This document shows positions 32,228 through 39,200 of a stretch of 39,200 nt of DNA, in pieces. The translations under genes were made by a program, and so were the position numbers. Below the pieces are notes generated by a model. The model searched no databases. It worked only from the letters and a program-made list of their open reading frames with translations, and was not told where the DNA came from. The DNA comes from CAZBDV01 sp964490765 (GTDB lineage Bacteria; Cloacimonadota; Cloacimonadia; Cloacimonadales; JAJBBL01): NCBI GenBank assembly GCA_964490765.1, contig CAZBDV010000020.1, positions 1 through 39,200 on the forward strand. Direction: 5' to 3'. How positions within the stretch are numbered: position 1 is the first letter of the stretch; every line of letters begins with the position of its first letter.

Positions 32228-33368
32228 AGGAAAGATCCGTTACAAGATAGTAAATTTCGATTCTATCATTCTGATAGCATACTTGCTACTATGCCTGCTT
32301 GGTCTCTACATGAACCTCAATATCAGTTCGGTTACTGAATCCAATATGACTACCTTTATGAAACAGTTGATCTGGACCTGCCTTTCGCTTTTGGTAATGC
32401 TCTACGGATTTGCAGTAATAGATATGAAAAAGTTACGAAGCTTCATCCCGGTATTGACTTTTATTAATATCTTCTTACTCATACTGGTATTATTTATAGG
32501 AAAACAGGTTGGAGGAGCTAAGAGGTGGATTACTATATACGGCATCAATTTCCAGCCTAGTCTCTTTGTAAGAATTATGCTTGTTCTTTATTTTGCCCAT
32601 TTCATCGACAAGAAAAAGGAACTGATTCCTGAAACATTCCCAAAGGGATTTATTAAACACTTTAAACCCTTGATTGTAATTACCCTTATCACATTTGTTA
32701 TCCTAGTTAAACAGGAACATTTCAGTACTATTGTTATCTCATCGATTACTCTATTCTCTATCCTCTGGGTATCCAGAATCAAACTGGTTACTTTAAGTTC
32801 GATTATTTTGATATTACTTGTGGGAGGTGTCTGTATAGTTAACTATGGTTCTTCTTTCCGCAAATCAAGAATGGAAATTTATGCTAAGTATTCACTATTC
32901 CACCGAATAATGAATATCGACGTATCAGAGATAAAAGCTGATGATTATCAGATACGCGAGAGCTTGATTGGTATGTCGCAGGGGAAGTTATGGGGAACTT
33001 CACCGGTATTCGGTCAGACCAAAAATCATTATCTCCCCGAGTCAAAGACAGATTATGTCTTCAGTGTTATTGGGGAGGAATATGGCTTCATAGGTGCTCT
33101 GTTGGTCTTTGCTCTCTATTGCATTATATTCTTCAGGGGACTTTTTGCTTCCTGGGCATTAAAAGATTTCTTCCTTAAGATTGCCGGAATCGGATTAACA
33201 TTAAATATCTTTTTCAATGCATTTGTAAATATTGGAGTTGCTATGTCTGCTCTACCGTCAACTGGTGTAACTCTACCTTTCATCAGCTACGGTGGTACTT
33301 CATTGATTGCTAATTCGCTCAGTATCGGGTTTTTACTCAACATAACAGCTGAGAGGCGGATATGCTGA
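32208..33368 (+). CDS. ftsW: Divergent FtsW/RodA-family (SEDS) lipid II polymerase
   Basis: 386 residues with about ten membrane helices and a short cytoplasmic N-terminus. The SEDS pattern is recognisable: KRWITIYGINFQPS, the extracellular LPESKTDYVFSVIGEEYGFIG carrying the catalytic aspartate (D282), and the last-helix ALPSTGVTLPFISYGGTS. Several usually conserved positions differ. QPSE-x-x-K is QPSLFVR (L119, R122), the PDLGT motif reads EHFST, and the glycine-rich loop GGLFGxGxGxS is GKLWGTSPVFGQTK. The position between murD and murG is the standard one for ftsW, and FtsI is encoded upstream, so it should be the septal glycan polymerase. Its ribosome-binding site is weak and it starts within murD. 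Confidence 0.88.
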   Translation: MRTDYTKGKIRYKIVNFDSIILIAYLLLCLLGLYMNLNISSVTESNMTTFMKQLIWTCLSLLVMLYGFAVIDMKKLRSFIPVLTFINIFLLILVLFIGKQVGGAKRWITIYGINFQPSLFVRIMLVLYFAHFIDKKKELIPETFPKGFIKHFKPLIVITLITFVILVKQEHFSTIVISSITLFSILWVSRIKLVTLSSIILILLVGGVCIVNYGSSFRKSRMEIYAKYSLFHRIMNIDVSEIKADDYQIRESLIGMSQGKLWGTSPVFGQTKNHYLPESKTDYVFSVIGEEYGFIGALLVFALYCIIFFRGLFASWALKDFFLKIAGIGLTLNIFFNAFVNIGVAMSALPSTGVTLPFISYGGTSLIANSLSIGFLLNITAERRIC

Positions 33369-34468
33369 GAAGAGTTATAGTAACTGCAGGCGGAACTGGA
33401 GGGCATGTCTTTCCTGCGATAGCTATAGCAGAAGAGTTGATATCCTCAGGGGCAGAAGTCCTTTATGTCGGCAATGACAAAAGTATGGAAGAACGAGTTT
33501 GCCAGGAAAGAGATCTTCCCTTTGAACCTATCGATGTGCAGAAACTATACAGAAGTCTAACACCTAAACATTTGCTCTTTCCATATAAATTCATTAGAAG
33601 TTATATTATGAGCAGTAAAATTATAAGAGCTTTTCAGCCTGATGCCTGTATAGGAACTGGTGGCTTTGTCAGTGGTCCTGTAATTTTTTATGCTGGAATC
33701 AATAAAGTTCCCGTCTATCTACAGGAGCAGAACAGCTTTCCTGGTTTAACGACGAGATGGGCTAGCCGTTATGCCAGATTGATTTTCCTCGGGAATGAAT
33801 CAGCCAAAGAACATCTACCCTCATCAAAATGCATATATACAGGCAATCCACTCCAGAGATCATTTATCAACTCGGCTATTACCCACCAGAGGCAAGAAAA
33901 GGACAAAAAAGAAATAACACTTCTGGTGATGGGAGGCAGCCAGGGCGCAGAAACGATCAACAACGCTGTTTTACAGTCTCTCTCTGAGATTATTGAGCTT
34001 GAGATAAAGATCCTCTGGCAAACAGGAAAGAGAGATTATGAAAGAATAAAAGAATCGATAAGGAATTTCCCGGATTCAGGCAAGAATATAGATATCTTCC
34101 CGTTCTCTACGAATATGCCTGAGATTTATCAGCGAGTGGATATAGCAATCACCAGGGCTGGAGCACTCTCTCTAACAGAGTTGGAAATGATGGAAATACC
34201 CGCTGTGATAATACCGATAGTCAAATCTGAAGGGAATCACCAGCTTCTTAATGCGAGAGAGCAGGTTAATAAGAATATTGCCGTTCTTATCGAGCAAGCA
34301 GAGCTAACTCCAGCTACTCTGATAAAGAGTATAAAAAAACTAATAGATGATCTTGACCTCTTCAGAATAAGGTTAAAGAAAAGCGAGAAAATAATAGCGA
34401 CAAAGAAGATTCTGGAGTGTATTATTGCTGATATCAGTGATTATGAAACAAAAGATCAAGAGGTATAG
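33362..34468 (+). CDS. murG: Lipid II synthase MurG (UDP-GlcNAc transferase)
   Basis: 368 residues, normal length; AGGCGG ribosome-binding site, overlapping the ftsW-like gene by 7 bp. GT28 hallmarks: VTAGGTGGHVFPAIAIAEEL at the N-terminus, GTGGFVSGPV, QEQNSFPGLTTRW, GGSQGAETINNAV at the start of the C-terminal Rossmann domain, and ITRAGALSLTELEMMEIPAVIIP with EGNHQLLNA for the UDP-GlcNAc site. A peripheral inner-membrane enzyme converting lipid I to lipid II. Confidence 0.96.
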   Translation: MLRRVIVTAGGTGGHVFPAIAIAEELISSGAEVLYVGNDKSMEERVCQERDLPFEPIDVQKLYRSLTPKHLLFPYKFIRSYIMSSKIIRAFQPDACIGTGGFVSGPVIFYAGINKVPVYLQEQNSFPGLTTRWASRYARLIFLGNESAKEHLPSSKCIYTGNPLQRSFINSAITHQRQEKDKKEITLLVMGGSQGAETINNAVLQSLSEIIELEIKILWQTGKRDYERIKESIRNFPDSGKNIDIFPFSTNMPEIYQRVDIAITRAGALSLTELEMMEIPAVIIPIVKSEGNHQLLNAREQVNKNIAVLIEQAELTPATLIKSIKKLIDDLDLFRIRLKKSEKIIATKKILECIIADISDYETKDQEV

Positions 34469-34471
34469 AAC

Positions 34472-35854
34472 ATGTTAGGGAGAACCAAAAGAATACATTT
34501 TGTGGGTATTGGTGGTATTGGAATGAGTGGAATAGCTGAATTTCTGCAGAATCAGGGTTTTGATGTAACCGGTTCTGACCTGCAGAGAACTGAGATAACC
34601 GAACACCTAAGCCAGAAGGGTATAACAATAAATGAAGGACATGATCCAGTATTAATCAATGATGCAGATGTGGTAGTTAAGTCCTCTGCGGTCAGTGATG
34701 ATAATCCAGAAGTGGCAGTTGCCCTTGCTAAGAAAGTGCCAGTTATCAGAAGAGCTGAAATGCTGGCTGAACTAATGCGGATGAGCTATGGTATCGCCAT
34801 TGCAGGAACCCATGGTAAAACTACTACGACCTCTATTGTTGGTATGATACTTAAAGAAGCTGCCCTTGATCCAACAGTTATTGTTGGGGGGAAAGTAAAG
34901 AACTTCGGCTCCAATAATGTAATGGGTTCCGGGAGATACATAGTCGTGGAAGCAGATGAATTTGATAGGTCGTTCCTCTCACTGACACCCATAATTGCTG
35001 GTATTACAAATATTGAGGCAGATCATCTCGACTGCTACGAAAACCTCGATGATATAAAGAATGCCTTTATTCAATATGCCAACAGTGTCCCCTTCTTCGG
35101 TTGTATAGTTGCCTGCATAGACGATAAAGGTGTACAATCGGTTATGCCCTTGTTAAACAAGAGAATCATCTCTTACGGATTATCCAATCAGGCAGATGTC
35201 CGGGCAGATAATATCCGTATGCAAGATTTTGTTTCTGAGTTCGATGTTTTCTATAGAAATCGGAAGTTAGGCAAGGTGCAGTTGCATTTACCAGGTCAAC
35301 ATAATATCCAAAATGCACTACAAGCCATAGCAATAGCTCTGGAACTAGATATTAGCTTTAGAACTATAAAAAAAGCAATAACCGATTTCACAGGAGTATA
35401 TAGACGTTTCGAGTTTAAGGGAAAAGTTGATGATATCTTGCTTTATGATGATTATGCCCATCATCCAACAGAGATAATTTCCACCCTAAAAGGTATCAAG
35501 GAGAGTACCGACAGACGGATAGTAGTAGTATTTCAACCCCATCTATATTCCAGGACTAGAGATTTTTGCGAAGATTTTGGCCGCTCTTTCTTTTATTCGG
35601 ATGTATTGATCGTAACACCAATATATCCAGCCCGGGAAAAAGCCATTCCTGGAATTACGGGAGAATTACTTGTTAATGCAGCTATTAGGGCGGGACATAG
35701 AAATGCTAACTACATCCCTGAAAATGAGGAGATTCTTTCTCAAGTCCAAACGATGATTAAAGATAATGATCTGATAATCACTATGGGGGCTGGTAATATA
35801 TATACGTACGGAGAAAAAATCTTGAACAGGCTGAAAGGAGATAACAATGCATAA
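34472..35854 (+). CDS. murC: UDP-N-acetylmuramate-L-alanine ligase MurC
   Basis: 460 residues, normal length; AGAGGT ribosome-binding site. IHFVGIGGIGMSGIAEFL forms the N-terminal UDP-binding Rossmann motif. The ATPase domain has AGTHGKTTTTS (about 110-120), VVEADEFDRSFL and NIEADHLDCY, and the C-terminal domain has GVYRRFEFKG, YDDYAHHPTEI and FQPHLYSRT. It adds L-alanine to UDP-MurNAc. It overlaps ftsQ by 8 bp. The murB and ddl genes that often follow murC are absent here. Confidence 0.97.
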   Translation: MLGRTKRIHFVGIGGIGMSGIAEFLQNQGFDVTGSDLQRTEITEHLSQKGITINEGHDPVLINDADVVVKSSAVSDDNPEVAVALAKKVPVIRRAEMLAELMRMSYGIAIAGTHGKTTTTSIVGMILKEAALDPTVIVGGKVKNFGSNNVMGSGRYIVVEADEFDRSFLSLTPIIAGITNIEADHLDCYENLDDIKNAFIQYANSVPFFGCIVACIDDKGVQSVMPLLNKRIISYGLSNQADVRADNIRMQDFVSEFDVFYRNRKLGKVQLHLPGQHNIQNALQAIAIALELDISFRTIKKAITDFTGVYRRFEFKGKVDDILLYDDYAHHPTEIISTLKGIKESTDRRIVVVFQPHLYSRTRDFCEDFGRSFFYSDVLIVTPIYPAREKAIPGITGELLVNAAIRAGHRNANYIPENEEILSQVQTMIKDNDLIITMGAGNIYTYGEKILNRLKGDNNA

Positions 35855-36629
35855 AAATAACAGGAGGTCTTCAAATCAGCGCAAAAAAAGACGTGGCAAC
35901 AGCAGATACATTCTGCTCTTCATTGGTATCTGCTTGCTGGCTTTATCCATTTTATGGGGGTTTCATCACATTATTCAGAAGATGAGCATCTTCAACGTCA
36001 GCAGAATAGTTATAGCTGGTAATATCAATCTGGAAGAAGAATTTCTCAAAGAGATAGCAACCGAGTTTATTGGTACAAATTTGTATAGTGTTCCACTCAA
36101 GACAGTAATGAGTAAATATGACACAGTGCCCAGAGTTAAAAAAATGAATGTCCGGAGAGTCTTCCCCAATAGATTGAAGCTGATAATACAAGAACGAGAA
36201 AGCTACATGTATCTTAAGACTGAAGATGGTTCACTAATACCAATAGATGAGCAGTATACAGTGCTCGACAAAAAGAACAGCTACCTACTGGAAGACTTAC
36301 CGATAATTCATACTAACTACCGTTCAGCTGATTTTACACCCGGAACGATGGTAGAGGACGAAAAGATTGTTTTTATCTTTGAAGTTCATAACTTATTTAA
36401 AGAGAGCAAGATAGACGAGAACCTCATCTCCGAATACTATATAGAGGATGATGACTTGCATATTATAGAATTAAATACAGGAAGCGAAATCTGTTTTGGG
36501 AATGATAAATTCCCTGAGAAAATTGAGAAACTCGCATTTGTGTGGGAAAATTTCGGATTTGAAAACAAACAGAGAGTAGATCTACGATTTAAAGATCAGG
36601 TAGTAATGCGATCGGAGGGCATAAGATGA
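35847..36629 (+). CDS. ftsQ: Cell-division protein FtsQ/DivIB
   Basis: 260 residues; AAGGAG ribosome-binding site. A strongly basic cytoplasmic tail (1-20, rich in Arg/Lys/Asn) is followed by one membrane helix (about 21-43, YILLFIGICLLALSILWGF). A periplasmic POTRA domain (about 48-118, FNVSRIVIAGNINLEEEFL to FPNRLKLIIQER) and the beta domain with LIPIDEQYTVLDKK complete the pattern. It acts in the division complex with the FtsL-like protein. Its stop overlaps the ftsA ATG (ATGA). Confidence 0.9.
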   Translation: MHKNNRRSSNQRKKRRGNSRYILLFIGICLLALSILWGFHHIIQKMSIFNVSRIVIAGNINLEEEFLKEIATEFIGTNLYSVPLKTVMSKYDTVPRVKKMNVRRVFPNRLKLIIQERESYMYLKTEDGSLIPIDEQYTVLDKKNSYLLEDLPIIHTNYRSADFTPGTMVEDEKIVFIFEVHNLFKESKIDENLISEYYIEDDDLHIIELNTGSEICFGNDKFPEKIEKLAFVWENFGFENKQRVDLRFKDQVVMRSEGIR

Positions 36630-37906
36630 GAAGAGAGACCATAACAGCAGTGGATTTGGGAACAACAAAGGTTTACGTTATAATAGCAGATCTGTTGGAG
36701 GATGGCAAAATAGAGATCAAAGGTTCGGGTGAATGGATATCATCAGGACTTGAAAATGGTATAATAAAGGATATTCATAAGACCTCCGAGTCCATAAAAA
36801 AAGCAATAGAACTCGCTGAAAAGAATGCTGAAACCAAGGCAGTAAATATTTTTGTGGGTATTGCCGGAGAACATATCAAAAGTACAAATGCTATCAGTAG
36901 ATTATCAATAACTGATCAAATAAGAGGTGAGCCGGTTGAGATTACTTCTCAAGATATTGAGAAAGTAATTAAAAATGCTGAAGAGCTCGTTATTACCCAG
37001 GAGGGGGATAAGAGCCAGAAGATAATTCATGCAATACCACAATATTTCGAAGTCGATAATCAGGATAATGTAATCGATCCTGTCGACATGAGTGGTTATA
37101 TTCTCACCGCTCATGTCCATATAATATTGGCGGATGTAAGTGCTCTCAGGAATGTAACCAAATGCTTTCAATTGATCGGTTATAAGCTTACTGATATAAT
37201 TCTGGAACCCATTGCTTCCAGTTTAGCTGTCCTTACAGAAGATGAGATGAACCTGGGCTGCATCCTGATTGATATCGGAGGAGGTACGACCGACATAGCA
37301 GCATTTTACAAGAACAGTATCCGTTATAGCCTGGTAAAACCGTTGGGAGGAAACAATATTACCAACGATATAGCACTGGGTCTGACAACTACCCAAAAGT
37401 TTGCCGAACGCTTAAAAATTCAGTATGGTGATGTTATCGACAGTGAAATAGAAGAAGAGAAAATGATAGAAGTGGAAGGCATGGGTGGTAGAGAGAGGAA
37501 ACCACAGAAGATGAAGTATTTCATAAAAATCATTGAGAGCAGGATTAGAGAGATTCTTGAAATAGCCTACAGTGCGATAACTAGTGTGAAATACAACGAT
37601 TACATGGCAGCCGGTCTGATTCTAACTGGTGGTACATCACTTCTATCGAATATCGAGTACCTTGCCAGAGAGGTATTCAATATGGAGGTGAGAATTGGTT
37701 GTCCAGACCTATCTCGTTTAACTAATCCTACCAATCATCTGAAAGACCCTCGCTATGCTACTGCGATAGGATTGTTATATTATGCAGCCGAAACAAAATT
37801 TGAACCACAGAGCGAAAAGAAAGTTATACCTAAAACCAGTAAAATTATAGATAGTATCAAGAAGGTCATCAAGATGATTTATGACAACATTGCCGATTTC
37901 TTTTAA
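36626..37906 (+). CDS. ftsA: Cell-division protein FtsA
   Basis: 426 residues; GGAGGG ribosome-binding site. Actin-fold motifs: AVDLGTTKVYVIIAD (phosphate 1), the SHS2-type 1C domain at about 80-165, IDIGGGTTDIAAF (phosphate 2, about 213-225), and LILTGGTSLLSNI (adenosine motif). The C-terminal SKIIDSIKKVIKMIYDNIAD looks like the amphipathic membrane-targeting helix. FtsA tethers FtsZ to the membrane and recruits later division proteins. It is coupled to ftsQ by a 4-bp overlap and lies 33 bp before ftsZ. Confidence 0.96.
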   Translation: MRRETITAVDLGTTKVYVIIADLLEDGKIEIKGSGEWISSGLENGIIKDIHKTSESIKKAIELAEKNAETKAVNIFVGIAGEHIKSTNAISRLSITDQIRGEPVEITSQDIEKVIKNAEELVITQEGDKSQKIIHAIPQYFEVDNQDNVIDPVDMSGYILTAHVHIILADVSALRNVTKCFQLIGYKLTDIILEPIASSLAVLTEDEMNLGCILIDIGGGTTDIAAFYKNSIRYSLVKPLGGNNITNDIALGLTTTQKFAERLKIQYGDVIDSEIEEEKMIEVEGMGGRERKPQKMKYFIKIIESRIREILEIAYSAITSVKYNDYMAAGLILTGGTSLLSNIEYLAREVFNMEVRIGCPDLSRLTNPTNHLKDPRYATAIGLLYYAAETKFEPQSEKKVIPKTSKIIDSIKKVIKMIYDNIADFF

Positions 37907-37939
37907 GAGATAATTTAAGAAACATATAAGGGAGGAATA

Positions 37940-39106
37940 ATGATAGAATTCGACCAGAGCCCGGGTTATTTTTCTACTACAATCAAGGTTATCGGTGTTG
38001 GTGGTGCAGGTGGTAATGCCATCAATACAATGATCGAAAATGGTATTGAAGGTGTGGAGTTTATAGTAGCCAACACCGACATTATGGATCTGAAAAAATC
38101 CAAAGCAAAGATTAAGGTGCAACTTGGTCAGAAAATCACCAAGGGGCACGGAACAGGTAATAATCCCGAAATTGGCAAGGAATCTGCGCTGGAATCAGAA
38201 GATGCTATCCGTAAAGCACTTGATGGTGCTGATATGTTATTCATTGCGGCCGGATTCGGTGGCGGAACCGGTACCGGTGCAGCCCCTGTTATTGCCCAGA
38301 TAGCAAAAGATATGGATATCTTAACACTTGGCATATTCACCAGCCCCTTCGAGAAAGAAGGGCTGAGAAAGAAACAAAACTATGAGATCGGGCTTGGTAA
38401 CATCAGAGAGTTTATCGACAGTTATATCATTATCCCAAATGATAAATTGATCAATGTCTGTGCAGATATGCTAATATTTGAGGTCTTCAAAAAGGCTGAC
38501 AGTATTATATATGATGCAGCAAAAGCTATGTCTGATATTATCAATCGAAGTGGATATATCAATGTCGATTTTGCCGACGTAAAGACTGTTCTCAGTCAAA
38601 TGGGTTATGCTCTTATGGGTACCGGTATCTGCGAAGCTGAAGATCGAGCAGTAAATGCTGCTAAAATGGCCATATCCAATCCTTTACTGGACGAGATATC
38701 ACTCAGTGGTTGTAAAGCGATACTGATGAATATCACTGTCGGGAATGACATGAAGTTCACAGAGTTTGAGGAGATTATGTCGGTAGTTAACAATGAGACA
38801 GGCCCTTCAGCAAATATAATTACCGGACTTGTAATCGATGAGCAGATGACCGGCAAGATTTGTGTTACAATATTTGCTACAGGTCTTGCTAACAGTAACG
38901 AAAAAAATATTCCCAACCTTATCCATTACAAAAATGAAGACGATTCTAATGAAGAGTTAACTGAGATTTTTAAGAGAATAGGAAGTAACAAGAGCCTCGA
39001 TATCGACAACCCTGGTGCTGCTAATTCTCGCCTCTCCCAGAACAAGGATACAGGTAAAACAGAAGATATCGGAATTCCTGCTTTTATGCGGAGATTTTCC
39101 GATTAA
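37940..39106 (+). CDS. ftsZ: Cell-division GTPase FtsZ
   Basis: 388 residues; strong GGGAGG ribosome-binding site. GTP-binding motifs: GVGGAGGNAINTMI, VANTD (36-residue region), the tubulin signature GGGTGTG at 107-113, and the IPNDKLINV T6-like loop. The T7 synergy loop NVDFADVKTVL supplies the catalytic aspartates. A poorly conserved linker (about 335-375) leads to the C-terminal peptide DIGIPAFMRR, which binds FtsA. FtsZ forms the division ring. Some positions are less usual (NTDIMDL for NTDAQAL; FTSPFEKEG for VTKPFxFEG), but nothing critical is missing. Last gene of the dcw cluster. Confidence 0.98.
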   Translation: MIEFDQSPGYFSTTIKVIGVGGAGGNAINTMIENGIEGVEFIVANTDIMDLKKSKAKIKVQLGQKITKGHGTGNNPEIGKESALESEDAIRKALDGADMLFIAAGFGGGTGTGAAPVIAQIAKDMDILTLGIFTSPFEKEGLRKKQNYEIGLGNIREFIDSYIIIPNDKLINVCADMLIFEVFKKADSIIYDAAKAMSDIINRSGYINVDFADVKTVLSQMGYALMGTGICEAEDRAVNAAKMAISNPLLDEISLSGCKAILMNITVGNDMKFTEFEEIMSVVNNETGPSANIITGLVIDEQMTGKICVTIFATGLANSNEKNIPNLIHYKNEDDSNEELTEIFKRIGSNKSLDIDNPGAANSRLSQNKDTGKTEDIGIPAFMRRFSD

Positions 39107-39113
39107 CAGTCTT

Positions 39114-39130
39114 TCTTCGTCTAACGAAGA
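39114..39130. repeat. Small perfect hairpin after ftsZ
   Basis: TCTTCGT-CTA-ACGAAGA, a 7-bp perfect inverted repeat 8 bp after the ftsZ stop codon. No T-run follows, so it is not a terminator on its own; it may protect the transcript 3' end together with the terminator just downstream. Confidence 0.4.
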
Positions 39131-39147
39131 TTCACCAAACACCTCAG

Positions 39148-39179
39148 AAAAGCAGGGTCCTCACCAGATCCTGCTTTTT
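39148..39179 (+). terminator. Intrinsic terminator of the dcw cluster
   Basis: AAAAGCAGGGTC (39148-39159) pairs with GATCCTGCTTTT (39167-39178): 12 bp with one G-U pair, a 7-nt loop, and a T-run to 39179. It is 41 bp past the ftsZ stop and is the only clear terminator in the 16.6-kb plus-strand cluster. Confidence 0.9.
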
Positions 39180-39200
39180 CTATCACTGCAAGCTCATTTT

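Overview
The window looks like chromosomal DNA of an anaerobic, Gram-negative-type bacterium, most likely of the Candidatus Cloacimonadota (WWE1) lineage or a close relative. This is inference. It rests on large exported proteins ending in a FlgD/Por-type C-terminal sorting domain, on parallel beta-helix proteins with the 'SPCIDAGDPD...GTRMDMGAYP' style, on the formate/NADH/ferredoxin redox operon, and on a meso-diaminopimelate MurE motif. Canonical Shine-Dalgarno sequences precede most genes. I see no rRNA, tRNA, CRISPR array or insertion sequence.

Region 1 (1-7460, minus strand) is accessory. It holds two tandem secreted right-handed beta-helix proteins (one cut by the window start) and a 1179-residue M6-type metalloprotease with seven FG-GAP/VCBS-like repeats. 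The two complete ones end in a C-terminal sorting domain. A 658-bp gap between them carries an (ATGT)11 microsatellite, an 11-bp inverted repeat in the likely leader of the 746-residue protein, and terminator-like hairpins. Region 2 (7658-9684) is htpG on the minus strand, with a strong TTGACA-N17-TATATT promoter and a CIRCE-like HrcA operator.

Region 3 (9685-21028, plus strand) is a HAD phosphatase followed by one long operon. The operon encodes two DRTGG-domain proteins, two kinase-less HATPase proteins, a [FeFe]-hydrogenase-like iron-sulfur protein that lacks one H-cluster cysteine, a PHP-domain protein, a NuoE/HydC-like subunit, two tandem NuoF-like flavoproteins and a Cys-type molybdenum/tungsten formate dehydrogenase. 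The likely product is an NAD(H)-linked, possibly flavin-bifurcating formate dehydrogenase. It has an embedded sensory/regulatory module of the sort normally associated with [FeFe] hydrogenase operons. The second NuoF paralogue has lost all four cysteines of its N-terminal [2Fe-2S] site.

Region 4 is a convergent D-threonine aldolase/D-serine dehydratase-like gene (21035-22138, minus). Region 5 (22516-39106, plus) is a nearly complete division and cell-wall (dcw) cluster: mraZ, rsmH, ftsL-like, ftsI (with PASTA domains), a murE-murF fusion, mraY, murD, ftsW-like, murG, murC, ftsQ, ftsA, ftsZ. It closes with a strong terminator. murB and ddl are not in the cluster. A run of five 10-bp-phased repeats upstream of mraZ looks like its autoregulatory operator. 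The FtsW-like protein departs from several normally conserved SEDS motifs.
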